A stretch of 64,000 nt of DNA from DASQPR01 sp963727415 (GTDB taxonomy: Bacteria; Actinomycetota; Actinomycetes; Mycobacteriales; Micromonosporaceae): positions 220,550-284,549 of the forward strand of contig CAVSGF010000008.1 in the NCBI GenBank assembly GCA_963727415.1. Reading direction: 5' to 3'. The position numbers and the translations under genes were made by a program. Of this stretch, positions 17,046 to 26,061 are shown piece after piece (within the stretch, counting starts at the first letter, position 1; each line of letters begins with the position of its first letter). A model generated the notes under the pieces. That model was not told the origin of the DNA. It saw only the letters and a list, made by a program, of their open reading frames with translations, and searched no databases.

Positions 17046-18993
17046 TCAGGTGCGCCGACCGCGCCGTGCCCGGATGTAGTCGGAGATCACGTACTCGGCC
17101 TAGGTCCTCGGCGTCCGGCGTGAACACCCGGCCGCCATTGCGCCGGGCCATCGCGTCCACGAACCGCCGCAGCCCGGGGTCGTCGCCGAGCATGAACACG
17201 TTGAGCGTCGCGCCGTACCGGGTCAGCTGGTCGACCTCGGCGACCGTCGCCTCGATCGTCTCCGGAGCGGCGGCCAGCAGAACAGCGTGCCCGTCCTCCG
17301 GGTCAGGTGCGCGGTCGGCTCGCCGTCGGTGACGACGAGACCACCGGCTCCGGCCCGGGTGCCTGCGTAGGTGCCGCCCGGCCAGCCGCAGCGCGTGCTG
17401 CAGGTTGGTGCCCTGCTCGCAGTCCGGCTTCGGCGCCGGCCAGCTCCGACTTGGCTGAGCGGCGACGCGGCCAGGCCGAACCCGATGATCTGCAGCGCGT
17501 CCTGCGGGAACCGGGTCGCGATCAGGTGCGCAGCGCCAGCGCGGTCTGCTTCATCGGGCCCCAGCGATCCTCGAGCACCATGGAGTACGAGAGGTCGACG
17601 CAGCAGCGCGACCGCCGCCGACGCCCGCCGCTCGGTCTCCACCACCTCGAAGTCTTCGACCGCCAGCTCGACCGGCAGTCCCCGGACCCGGCTCGCCGGA
17701 CCGCGCGGGACGACCGTGCGTACGACGTCGAGCGGCTGCTCGTCGCCGAACTGCCACGGCCGGCTCGCCCCGGTCACGCTCGCCCGCGGCGCCGGCTTCG
17801 CGCAGGTCGTGCTGTCCCCGCCGGCCGGCGGCCCAGATCGGCGAAGACCGCGCGCAGCGCGGTGCTGGCCGAGCCGGCGCAACGCCTTCGGGCTGAGCGT
17901 CAGAGCCGTCCGCGGTACGGGTGATCCAGCCCTGCCGGCGCAGCTCTCGTTCCAGCTCCTGCAACCGCCGCACGTCGTCGGCGGCGTGCCGGCCCAGGTT
18001 CCGTGCGACCGCCTCGACATCGATGTCGTCCAGCGTCGCGCCCGGGTGCTCCTGGCCAAGCTGATCGATCGAGGTCGTCCAGCTCGCCGATTCCTCCAGC
18101 GCCCCGGTCGCTTCGCCGAGCCGAGTGATCCGTTCCCGCGTACCCGCTCGCCGCGGCCCCACGGCAGGTCTGGGCGCAGCGCGCGCAGGTTGTCGGTCAG
18201 CGCGGCCATCTCCTGAGCCAGCGCGCCGTTCCCGAGCGCCTGCCGCATCAGATCGGCGAGCTCGTCGCTGCTGGCCGGTGACAGCGACTGCATCAGCCGC
18301 TCGCCCGGCGGCGGCCGGCGGGCGAGCGAGTCGATGAGCTCGTCGAGGTTCGCCGGGTTCTCCGGGAAGAAGTCGCCGTGCTTGTCCATGAAGTCGCGGA
18401 ACCGGTCGGTGGTGTCCTCGCCGCGGGCGTGCTGGTCGAGCAGCTCGTTGAGGTCGGCATCATCTCGGCGGCCGCCTGCTGGGCGGCCGGGTCGGGCAGA
18501 GCCTGCTTCATGCCCGGCGAACGGCTGCTCGAGCACCTCGCGCCGCAGGAGGTCCTGGATCTGCTCGTAGGTCTGCGCGGGCCTCGTCGCTGAGCGCCAG
18601 TCGTAGTCGGACAGCTCGTCGACCGCCCGGGCGGTCGTCGCGGCAGCGTGTCCAGCTCGGCCTCGGCGAACCGGGCGTCGTCGTCGTCCCGGCCACGCAG
18701 CTCGTCGCGCTCCGCCGCGAGCGCCTGGTCCAGCAGCTGCGAGCCCGGGTCACCGTGCCGTCGAGCCGCCCGCGGCGCAGCGCCTCCGCCGCTGGCGGCG
18801 CGCCCTGGCCGCCAGATCGTCGAGCCCCCCCGGCGCCTGCGGACCGCGGCGCAGCAGATCCCGCAGGGCTTCGCGCAGGCTGCCGCCGGCCAGCACGTCG
18901 CGCGCCGAGCTCATCGACCGCGCCGCGCACGTCGTACGGCGGCGCGAGCGGATCCGGGCCGCCGTCCCACGCGCCGTAGCGGTTACGCTTCAT
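17046..18993 (-). CDS. VWA-domain protein (Rv0959-like), many frameshifts
   Basis: Partner of the upstream MoxR-type ATPase. Fragments in several minus-strand frames form one protein of about 645 residues. It starts MKRNRYGAWDGGPDPLAPPYD and has an Arg/Ala/Leu-rich helical middle. The C-terminal von Willebrand A domain carries a MIDAS motif (VDLSYSM, 17579-17599), then LIATRFPQDALQIIGFG and LNVFMLGDDPGLRRFVDAMA. It ends in a different frame with YIRARRGRRT and TGA at 17046-17048. At least eight frame changes occur and I see no in-frame stops inside the fragments, which favours consensus errors over decay. The ATG at 18993 overlaps the ATPase TGA by 4 bp (ATGA). VWA proteins of this type work with MoxR ATPases in metal-dependent complex assembly. 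Confidence 0.68.
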
Positions 18994-20491
18994 CGCCGGA
19001 TCCGCCTCACTCGCGGCCGCCATCTCCGGCTGCTGTACAGGGTGCGTCCCGTCGTCGGTCTGTGCCTTGGCCAGCCGCCGGGTCAGGTGCAGGCCCTCCA
19101 GCGCGAACTCGACCGCCGCGGCGGCCTCGCCCCGGCTGGGCGCGTCGCCGATGCCGAGCCGTTCCAGCATCTTGGCCAGCCCGGGTACGGTGCCGAGCTG
19201 GCGCAGCAGCTCTCGGCCGGCGACCAGCTCACCGGTCTCGATCGATCTCGCCGTCGGCGACCAGCTCATGAAGCCGGACAGGTCGAGCCCGGCCAGCCGG
19301 GCGCGGAACGGTCTCGGCGGTGGCGCGGCGCAGCAGGTGGTCGAGCACCTCGACCTCGCGGCCCTCTTCGCCGCTCTCGAACTCGACCTTGCCGCGCAGC
19401 GTGCTGGTCAGCACGGACGGCAGGTCGCACGATCGCGCGCGACCGGCGCTGGCGCTCGCCGACGGATCGCCGGCCCGGCGCAGCGCGGACGCCGCGACGG
19501 TCTCGGCGGCGGCGATCGCGAACCGCGCCGACACGCCGGAGCGCGCGTCGACCGCGGGGGACTCGCGGACGGCGCGGGTGAACCGGGCGAGCACCTCGAG
19601 CAGGTGCTCGGGCACCGTCGGCGACGCAGGTCGGCCTCCTGGCGCATCAGGTCCGAGCTCGTCGTCCAGCTCGAGCGGGTAGTGGGTGCGGATCTCGGCG
19701 CCGAACCGGTCCTTCAGCGGGGTGATGATCCGGCCGCGGTTGGTGTAGTCCTCCGGGTTGGCGCTGGCCACCAGCAGCAGGTCCAGCGGCAGCCGCAGCT
19801 GGTAGCCGCGGACCTGGATGTCCCGCTCCTCCAGCACGTTGAGCAGCGCCACCTGGATGCGCTCGGCCAGGTCGGGCAGCTCGTTGACGGCGAAGATGCC
19901 GCGGTTGGTGCGCGGCACCAGCCCGTAGTGGATGGTCTCCGGGTCGCCGAGGGTGCGGCCCTCGGCCACCTTGATCGGGTCGACGTCGCCGATCAGGTCG
20001 CCGACGCTGGTGTCCGGGCGTGGCCAGCTTCTCGCCGTAACGCATCGACGCGGTGCAGCCAGCCGACCGGCAGCTCGTCGCCGAGCTCGGCCAGGCGGCC
20101 GCCGGCGGCGCGGGCGTGATCGGTGCAGCGGGTGCTCGTTGAGCTCGCAGCCGGCGACCACCGGCGTCCACTCGTCGAGCAGGCCGACCAGGGTGCCGGA
20201 TCAGCCGGGTCTTGCCCTGGCCGCGCTCGCCGAGCAGCACCATGTCGTGGCCGGCCAGGAGGGCGCGCTCGAGCTTCGGGCAGCACGGTGTCGTCGAAGC
20301 CGACGATGCCGGGGAAGCGCGGCGGCGCCGGCGCGCAGCCGAGCCAGCAGGTTCGCGCGCAGCTCATCCTTGACAGGTCGGTATCGGTATCCGGCAGACC
20401 GTAGGTCGCCGAGCGTGCGCGGCAGGTTTTCGGGGATCGCCAGGTTGGCGGGGATCTCGTGTTCGCGGCTCTCAGCGAAGATCTCGGTCAC
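18990..20491 (-). CDS. MoxR/Mg-chelatase-like AAA+ ATPase (Rv0958-like), many frameshifts
   Basis: Conserved fragments are spread over all three minus frames: VTEIFAESREHEIPANLAIPE at the start, PGIVGFDDTVLP, a Walker A (LLGERGQGKTRLIR), TSVGDLIGDVDPIKVAEGR, a Walker-B-like GIFAVNELPDLAERIQ, then LLVASANPEDYTNRGRIITP and a C-terminal FALEGLHLTRRLAKAQ. Together they give about 500 residues, close to Rv0958. At least eight frameshifts are needed. The GTG at 20491 is chosen because TAGCGT at 20504-20499 ends 7 nt upstream. The gene ends in a 4 bp overlap with the VWA gene, so both are one operon. AAA+/VWA pairs act as chaperone-like machines; the client here is unknown. Confidence 0.7.
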
Positions 20492-20498
20492 TTCTCGC

Positions 20499-20504
20499 AC
20501 GCTA
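20499..20504 (-). promoter_or_regulatory. TAGCGT -10 box, leaderless promoter of the AAA+/VWA operon
   Basis: Ends 7 nt before the GTG at 20491. An upstream in-frame GTG at 20500 overlaps the box, so the shorter start is preferred. Confidence 0.5.
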
Positions 20505-20646
20505 GCTCGCGCGCCGCGGCAGCGACACCTGCTTACGCTGGCTGAGAAAAATCAGTTCCCGAATCGGGTGGTCACGCCGTGCGTAATGTCGCCGCGATCG
20601 CCAGATCCGCCCCGAACAAGATCGAGTCGGCGGGGGTCGTCCGGGG

Positions 20647-20652
20647 TAGCTT
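20647..20652 (+). promoter_or_regulatory. TAGCTT -10 box, leaderless promoter of the phosphatase gene
   Basis: Ends 6 nt before the ATG at 20659; no Shine-Dalgarno. Confidence 0.5.
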
Positions 20653-20658
20653 TTTGGC

Positions 20659-21234
20659 ATGCCCGATCGCGATGGCCGGCATCCGGGGGAACTGCCGGGG
20701 GAGCTATTACTGGTGCGCCACGCGATGCCAGCGGCCAACCCCGACCAGCCACCGGCGCTCTGGCCGCTGTCCGACGCCGGTAGCTCGGCAGCGAGTGCGC
20801 TGTGCCGCGCGCTGCCGGACGGGTCACTGCGTGTCGCCAGTAACGAAAAGAAGGCCGTGGAAACGATCGGCGCTATCAGCTCCGATGATCGATTCGATGA
20901 GGTAGGCCGGGATGAGCCGTTCGGGGGCGACTTCCGGGGACGCCGCCGCGCGTACCTGAGCGGGTCTGGCCCGGCGGGCTGGGAGCCCCGATCCGAAGTA
21001 GCAACTCGGTTCGACGCCGGCATCCGGCACTGGCGGGCAATCGCCGGAGACAGGGTGCTCGTGGTGGCCACGCACGGCATGGCGATGACGCTGTGGCTGG
21101 CGGCCACGGTCGGGCTCGATGACCCGGCCGGGTTCTGGGCCGGGCTGCGGTTTCCGGATCTGCTCTCGGTCGACCTCGAGCGGCGAACAGTCAGTCACCG
21201 CCAAAGATCCGGTTACCAGGCGGCCGGCTGGTAG
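20659..21234 (+). CDS. Histidine phosphatase family protein
   Basis: A 191-residue phosphoglycerate-mutase-like protein. LLLVRHAMPAA (residues ~17-27) contains the phospho-accepting His in an RHA variant of the RHG motif. The second catalytic His lies in VVATHGMAMTLWL near residue 138. Conserved Arg/Glu positions between them (SLRVASNEKKAVETIG) are present. Broad phosphatases of this kind act on phosphosugars, nucleotides or phosphoproteins; the substrate is unknown. The 3' end overlaps the convergent SDR gene by 22 bp. Confidence 0.85.
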   Translation: MPDRDGRHPGELPGELLLVRHAMPAANPDQPPALWPLSDAGSSAASALCRALPDGSLRVASNEKKAVETIGAISSDDRFDEVGRDEPFGGDFRGRRRAYLSGSGPAGWEPRSEVATRFDAGIRHWRAIAGDRVLVVATHGMAMTLWLAATVGLDDPAGFWAGLRFPDLLSVDLERRTVSHRQRSGYQAAGW

Positions 21235-22784
21235 TCCTTGAGGAAGACGCCGTACACGTCCTCGCCGGCTTCGCCGCGGACGATCGGGTCGTAGACGCGG
21301 GCCGCGCCGTCGACCAGGTCCAGCGGCGCGTGGAAGCCCTCGTCGGCCAGCCGCATCTTGGTCGGATGCGGGCGCTCATCGGTGATCCAGCCGGTGTCCA
21401 CGGACGGTCATCAGGATGCCGGTCGGTGGCGAACATCTCCTGTGGCGCTGGTGCGGGTCAGCATGTTCAGCGCCGCCTTCGCCATGTTGGTGTGCGGGTG
21501 ACCGGCGCCCTTGTACCCGCGGCCGAAGACGCCCTCCATGGCCGAGACGTTCACGATGTACTTGCGCTGCGGCCGGAGCGGCCGCCATCGCCGGACGCAG
21601 CCGGCTGATCAGGATGAACGGCGCGGTGGAGTTGCACAGTTGCACTTCCAGCAGCTCGATCGGGTCGACGTTCTGTACCACGTCTGGACCCAGCTGTTCG
21701 TCGAGGCCAGGTCGGGGAGCAGGCCGCCGGCGTCGATGGCGGTGCTCGACCGGTACCGCTCGACCGACGCGCCCTCGGCCGACATCGCCAGTTGTGTCAC
21801 CACGTCAGGAGTGACCTGATGATGCCCGTGACCGGCCAGAGCCGTCTTGGACGTGTGAATGTGCCCGAACGTGATCACCTCGGGCAGGTCGCCCGGCGGC
21901 AGCGGCTCGGATTCGCCGGCGACCAGGGGCGCGTACGCACCCGGCGAGCGGCGCACGGTCTGTGCCGCGTTGTTGATCAGGATGTCCAGCGGTCCCGCCG
22001 CGGCAACCGAATCGGCCAGTGCGATCACCTGTGCCGGGTCGCGCAGGTCGATGCCGACGACGCGGAGCCGGTGCATCCACTCGGCGCTGTCCGGCATCGC
22101 CTGGAACCGCCGGACCGCGTCGTTCGGGAACCGCGTGGTGATCGTGGTGTGCGCGCCGTCGCGGAGCAGGCGAAGCGCGATGTACATGCCGATCTTCGCC
22201 CGGCCGCCGGTGAGCAACGCGGTCCGGCCGGACAGGTCGGTACGCGCGTCCCGGCGCGCGTGATGGGCGGCCGCGCAGTCCGGGCACAACTGGTGGTAGA
22301 ACGAGTCCACCACGTGGAAACGCTTCTTACACGCGTAGCAGCCCATGGGCCGCAGGAGTGTGCCGGCGGTCCGGCCGGTCGCGCTGCCGCGCAGCGGCAA
22401 GCCGGCCGTCTCGTCGTCGATACGCCCGGGCGCGCCCGTCGCGGTCGCCCCGATCACCGCCTGATCATGGGCGCGAGCGGCCGCCCGGCGCTCGCTGCGC
22501 CGTTGCTGCTTCACGCTCTTGAACAAGCGGGCGGTCGCCCGTTGCACCGTGATCAAGTCCGGGTGATCGGATGGCAGCCTCTCGATCTCGGCGAGTACGT
22601 CGAGCATGATCGCCATCCGCCGCGGATCGACGCGCCGCTCATCCGCGGCCGGCCGGGTGCGGTCTTCGGTGAGCATCTCGGTCGCCCTGGGCTCGCGCGA
22701 GGGATCAGGCTCGTGGGAGGGGCCAGCGGCGCGGCCGTACTCGGCTTGCTGACCGGCGGGCGGGGTGACCTTGCTGTGCGACAT
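21213..22784 (-). CDS. Zinc-ribbon SDR-like protein lacking the catalytic Tyr, frameshifted
   Basis: About 520 residues across at least three frameshifts (near 21690, 21580 and 21440). The N-terminal ~120 residues are hydrophilic and helical. A CYACKKRFH...CPDC zinc knuckle follows. Then comes a short-chain dehydrogenase domain with TGGRAKIGMYIALRLL and ILINNAAQTVRR, and past the shifts VSAMEGVFGRGYKG and HPHTNMAKAALNML. In a normal SDR the YxxxK pair activates the substrate; here the Tyr position is Thr (TNMAK, 21477-21491) although Lys is kept. Since this block lies outside the shift points, the substitution looks real. It ends DVYGVFLKDYQPAAW at 21213. Start ATG 22784 is weakly supported. 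The role is unknown; it may be a non-canonical oxidoreductase or regulator. Confidence 0.68.
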
Positions 22785-22929
22785 CCGGGCCTTACTTTGG
22801 GAGAACTGAACTCTGGGAGAACTGATCGGTCGATCCCAGGACTCTACCCGGACCGTCCGGTGCGTCCGCTGATCAAGCGGGGTAGACCGCCTGATCACTG
22901 GCCCTCCCGCCGCGTCCCGGGCGTGATGC

Positions 22930-23190
22930 TCACTGCACCTCGCGGCGTAGCGAGTAGGTCACCATGTTCAGCCGCTGCGGCTGACCGACCACCAGGACCG
23001 TCCGGTCGTACGCCTGCCATCCGGCCGCGCCGGCCCGGTTGAGGTGCCTGAGATCGTTGTAGCGCTCGTCGGTTCCCCATCGCTGGCTGCCCTCGGGGCT
23101 GTGGAATGTGGCGTTCCAGTCCATCGCGTTGTCGCTGCCCAGCGAACCGGCCGCCCGGTACTCCAGGCGTGCGTACTCCCACCTCGTCAT
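22930..23190 (-). CDS. Small DUF4177-like protein
   Basis: 86 residues: WEYARLEYRAAGS at the start, DLRHLNRAGAAGWQAYD in the middle and VTYSLRREVQ at the end. This strand-helix-strand pattern (YEY..., LN..G..GWE, ...YSLRRP) resembles DUF4177, a family of unknown function. CACAAT ends 6 nt before the ATG, one base from the TANNNT leaderless signature. The gene stands alone between the SDR and YoaK-like genes. Confidence 0.62.
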   Translation of the reverse strand: MTRWEYARLEYRAAGSLGSDNAMDWNATFHSPEGSQRWGTDERYNDLRHLNRAGAAGWQAYDRTVLVVGQPQRLNMVTYSLRREVQ

Positions 23191-23353
23191 CTCGCCATTG
23201 TGGACGGATCGCTGTCAGTTGGCTACTGCCCGTGCACCGGTTGGTTCCGCGGCCCGATCCGATTCGAATGGCTGTTGTGTGCCACGCCGTTAGCTGTTCT
23301 GTGCCACGCAGGCAAATGGCCTGGCAAACAAGCTGGTGGCAAGGCTTTGCGGT

Positions 23354-23359
23354 TAAGGT
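23354..23359 (+). promoter_or_regulatory. TAAGGT -10 box, leaderless promoter of the YoaK-like gene
   Basis: Ends 6 nt before the GTG at 23366. Confidence 0.5.
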
Positions 23360-23365
23360 GATGCG

Positions 23366-24055
23366 GTGCGCTTCTTCGCGGACCCCAAACATGGACCGCT
23401 GCCGGCGCTGCTGCTGGTCCTCACGTTTGTCAGCGGGATAGCCGACGCCGTCAGCGTGGTTGCGCTGGGCCGGGTGTTCGTCGCGAACATGACCGGAAAC
23501 GTTGTCTTCATCGCCTTCGCGGCGATCCGGGTAGCCGGCTTCTCGCTGCGCGCGTCCCTTTCGGCGCTGGCCGGGTTCCTGGTCGGCGCCCAGGTCGCCG
23601 GGCGCCTGATCGCGCGCCAAACCAACCGGAGTTCGTTGCTGCGCGACACCGTGCTGGTCGAGGTGGCGATGTTCGCGGTGGCATTCGTGATCATGGCAAC
23701 AGTCCGGCCGTTGATCCCGTTCGCACGCGATACCGCGGTGTTCGCGCTGTCGCTCGGTATGGGTGCGCAGAACGCCGCGGCCCGCCGGCTGGCGGTACCG
23801 GACATCACGACCTCGGTTCTCACCATGACGCTGACCGGTCTCTTCGCGGAACTGCCCGGATCTCGGGCCGATGTGGTGCTCCGCCGGGTCGTCGTCGTGG
23901 TGTCGCTGTTCGCAGGTGCCGCCGCCGGTGCTTTCACGGTTCTGCACACCGCCCTCGCGACCGGGGTCGGAATAGCACTGGCGCTGCTGCTCGCCGTCTT
24001 TGTCGCCGCGACGCTGGTGAGCCGGCGTCCGGCCGGCTGGCACGGGAGCGCCTGA
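23366..24055 (+). CDS. YoaK/DUF1275 family membrane protein
   Basis: A 229-residue protein with about six membrane helices. Signature blocks are TFVSGIADAVSVVALGRVFVANMTGNVVF-type N-terminal sequence, the LGMGAQNAAARRLAVPDITTSVLT stretch in the middle and a C-terminal GAAAGAF helix. These identify the YoaK (DUF1275) family, whose function and substrate are unknown. The GTG start is supported by the leaderless -10 box. Confidence 0.88.
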   Translation: MRFFADPKHGPLPALLLVLTFVSGIADAVSVVALGRVFVANMTGNVVFIAFAAIRVAGFSLRASLSALAGFLVGAQVAGRLIARQTNRSSLLRDTVLVEVAMFAVAFVIMATVRPLIPFARDTAVFALSLGMGAQNAAARRLAVPDITTSVLTMTLTGLFAELPGSRADVVLRRVVVVVSLFAGAAAGAFTVLHTALATGVGIALALLLAVFVAATLVSRRPAGWHGSA

Positions 24056-24063
24056 TTCATGGC

Positions 24064-24124
24064 GGCCCACCTGCATAACCGCCCACCCGCGTAACCGCCC
24101 CACCCGCATAGCCGCCCATTTGCG
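24064..24124. repeat. Degenerate 16-17 bp tandem array, about four copies
   Basis: Imperfect repeats built on accgcccacccgcata follow the YoaK-like stop codon. Period and sequence drift between copies. Confidence 0.6.
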
Positions 24125-24365
24125 TGAATGGCCGCCCCCGGGACCGGCCGGGCGGACGACTCGTCGGATGAGTGCCCGTCCGCCGTGGATCAGCCGCCGA
24201 TGGTTCTGGCCGGTCGGCTGGTTCCTGGTGTGGTCGGCCGGTTTCCGATGGAATCCGACGATTGTTGGGTTGGGGGTCCCGGCTCCGCTGGATCGGCCCA
24301 GCGAGATGTCCGGCGAGGCCGGAACCGCCGAGCGGGTGGCTACATCGGCGCGTCGGTCCCAATCA
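24125..24365. other. Intergenic region, no gene seen
   Basis: Part of the 369 bp gap between the convergent YoaK-like and VOC genes. Plus-strand frames here are Trp/Arg/Pro-rich and not coding-like. The gap is bounded by two tandem arrays. Confidence 0.3.
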
Positions 24366-24369
24366 GTGC

Positions 24370-24436
24370 GTCAATGCCATTCGGCGTGCCAGTCCCAGTC
24401 CGCGTGTCAGTCCCAGTCCGCGTGTCAGTCCCAGCA
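24370..24436. repeat. 18 bp tandem array spanning the VOC stop codon
   Basis: About three copies of a unit reading, on the minus strand, gactgggactgacacgcg. The first copy contains the last codons and TGA of the double-VOC gene (stop at 24427-24425), so the array looks like tandem duplication of the gene's 3' end into the intergenic space. Confidence 0.8.
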
Positions 24437-25135
24437 GAGGCAGAACGGCTTGCCAGCCGGGTCGGCGTAGACACGCCAGTTCTCACCGCTGCCGGCCAGC
24501 TTGGTCGCGCCGAGCGCGAGCACCTGCCGCTCGGCGCGCTCGACATCATCGACGGTGACATCGAAGTGGAACTGCTGCGGGTGCGACGGGTCCGGCCACT
24601 GTGGTGCTTGATACCCCTCTACCTGCTGGAACATGATCGGCTGAGCGCCGTCCTCGCCGATCATGGCCATGCCCTCGGCCTCGTAGGTGATCGGCTTGCC
24701 GAACAGCTCCGCGTAGAAGTGGCTTAGGGTCTTGGCGTCCGGGCAGTCGAGCATCACGCCCATGACGGTGATGCTTGGATTGTCGGCGGCCAGGCATAGG
24801 TCGAACGGGTGCCCGGCTGGATCGGCGAGGGTGTTCCAAGTCTCGTTCTTTTTCAGCACGGTCGCGCCGAGCCGCTCGGCGGCCGCTGTCGCCGCCTCCA
24901 GATCCGGCACCCGGAGATCCAGGTGAGCCTGCTGTGGCTGATCCTGGCCGGGCCATTGCGGCGGCACGTGATCATCGGCGCGTTGCAGGCTGATCGTCCA
25001 GCCGTCCCGGGTCTTCAGGTTGATCCACTCGTCGTCGGCGTACGACTCGGACCAGCCCGCGAGGTCTTGATAGAACCGCGAGAGCCGTGCGATATCACGT
25101 GCATCGAGCGCGACGGTGCGCAGACTGCCGATCAT
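24425..25135 (-). CDS. Two-domain VOC family protein
   Basis: A 236-residue protein with two VOC modules. Module one (about 3-115) includes VALDARDIARLSRFYQDLAGW, QQAHLDLRVPDLEAA and NTLADPAGHPFDLCL. Module two (about 118-236) includes VMLDCPDAKTLSHFYAELFGK, QFHFDVTVDDVERAE and VYADPAGKPFCLCWD. This is the common actinobacterial layout of paired betaalphabetabetabeta units. The ATG at 25135 has GGAGG about 7 nt upstream, so unlike many neighbours it has a leader. Ligand unknown. The final codons are duplicated in the downstream array. Confidence 0.88.
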   Translation of the reverse strand: MIGSLRTVALDARDIARLSRFYQDLAGWSESYADDEWINLKTRDGWTISLQRADDHVPPQWPGQDQPQQAHLDLRVPDLEAATAAAERLGATVLKKNETWNTLADPAGHPFDLCLAADNPSITVMGVMLDCPDAKTLSHFYAELFGKPITYEAEGMAMIGEDGAQPIMFQQVEGYQAPQWPDPSHPQQFHFDVTVDDVERAERQVLALGATKLAGSGENWRVYADPAGKPFCLCWD

Positions 25136-25359
25136 GCATGATCCTCCGTGTTTTCCTCCGTGTTCGTGGGGTGCCGGCCCCCGCCGCCCCATTCAGAGCA
25201 CATCCTGACCGCCGGGTACGACAAGAACGCCCGCGACCGCCGGGTCCAGCGAAATCGCCGCGCTGATCCCCGCCAGGTGGCCCGGCGGGCGGTCCGGGCC
25301 ATCGGCCGGATCCGGCGAGGGCGATCACTCGCTACAGGGCGTGGCAGCCCGCCGGAACG

Positions 25360-25365
25360 TACAAT
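25360..25365 (+). promoter_or_regulatory. TACAAT -10 box, leaderless promoter of the secreted protein gene
   Basis: The best match in the window to the sigma-70-type -10 consensus; it ends 6 nt before the ATG at 25372. Confidence 0.6.
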
Positions 25366-25371
25366 ATCTGG

Positions 25372-25977
25372 ATGAACCGGGCTCACCCGGGAACTGTCGC
25401 TCGTGCTCTTGTGCTGGCGGCAGCCGTCGCCGGATTCGCGACCGGTGCGTCATCCGTCCCGCCGATCGGAATCGGCGATCAGTTCCCGGCACACGTGTCA
25501 GCTACCGCTAGTACGCCCGAAATCGACCTTTCGATCACCGTCGACCTGCTTACCTGCGGCATCGCCGAATTCGCCGGGAGCAGCACCACGCTGGAGTCGC
25601 CGGACGGTTATCGCTACTGCGAAGCCGACCTTGACATCACCAATGTCGGCGGCGCTTCCACCGGCAAGCTGAGCCTCACCGGCACCGTGCGAGCCGACGA
25701 CGAAGGCGACTACGCCAGCGACCCGGACGCCACCAAGGCGGCCGGCGCAGTCGTCACCACCCTCAACTCCAAGTCCTACGGCGGCACCGCGACTCCGCCG
25801 ATACCGGCCGGGGGCAGCGCCGAAACCGCCGTGGCATGGGCGCTGCCGCTGGGTGTCGCCCCGGTCCAGCTCACCTTCGCCGGGTCCGGCATGACGGGTG
25901 CCACCGGGGGTGCGGCGATCGGGCCGGTGGCCGCGGCCGCCGACGATATCGAGTGGCGGCTACCCAAAGGCCAGTGA
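25372..25977 (+). CDS. Secreted hypothetical protein
   Basis: A 201-residue protein with an N-terminal signal peptide (ALVLAAAVAGFATGASS, residues ~12-28). The mature part is rich in Thr, Ser, Gly and Ala and predicted to be beta. It contains two cysteines flanking a ~25-residue segment (LLTCGIAEF and YRYCEADLDI), possibly a disulfide, then repeated strand-like GKLSLTGTVRADD and GAVVTTLNSKSYGG blocks. An Ig-like or DUF4352-like extracytoplasmic domain is possible. I do not recognise the family. No lipobox cysteine follows the signal. Confidence 0.65.
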   Translation: MNRAHPGTVARALVLAAAVAGFATGASSVPPIGIGDQFPAHVSATASTPEIDLSITVDLLTCGIAEFAGSSTTLESPDGYRYCEADLDITNVGGASTGKLSLTGTVRADDEGDYASDPDATKAAGAVVTTLNSKSYGGTATPPIPAGGSAETAVAWALPLGVAPVQLTFAGSGMTGATGGAAIGPVAAAADDIEWRLPKGQ

Positions 25978-26048
25978 GGGCTTCGCCGGCAATCGCGGGC
26001 ATCAGGATCGGGCCGGCATCAGCGCGTCCCGGCACCGACCCGTCCGCG

Positions 26049-26054
26049 TAGGCT
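26049..26054 (+). promoter_or_regulatory. TAGGCT -10 box, leaderless promoter of mtnA
   Basis: Ends 7 nt before the GTG at 26062; the same hexamer precedes the gene at 41927. Confidence 0.5.
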
Positions 26055-26061
26055 CGGAATT

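Noticed and set aside
19067..20119. 350-codon plus-strand frame within the AAA+ gene
   Set aside because: Antisense to conserved MoxR-type motifs; only looks long because the real frame is broken.
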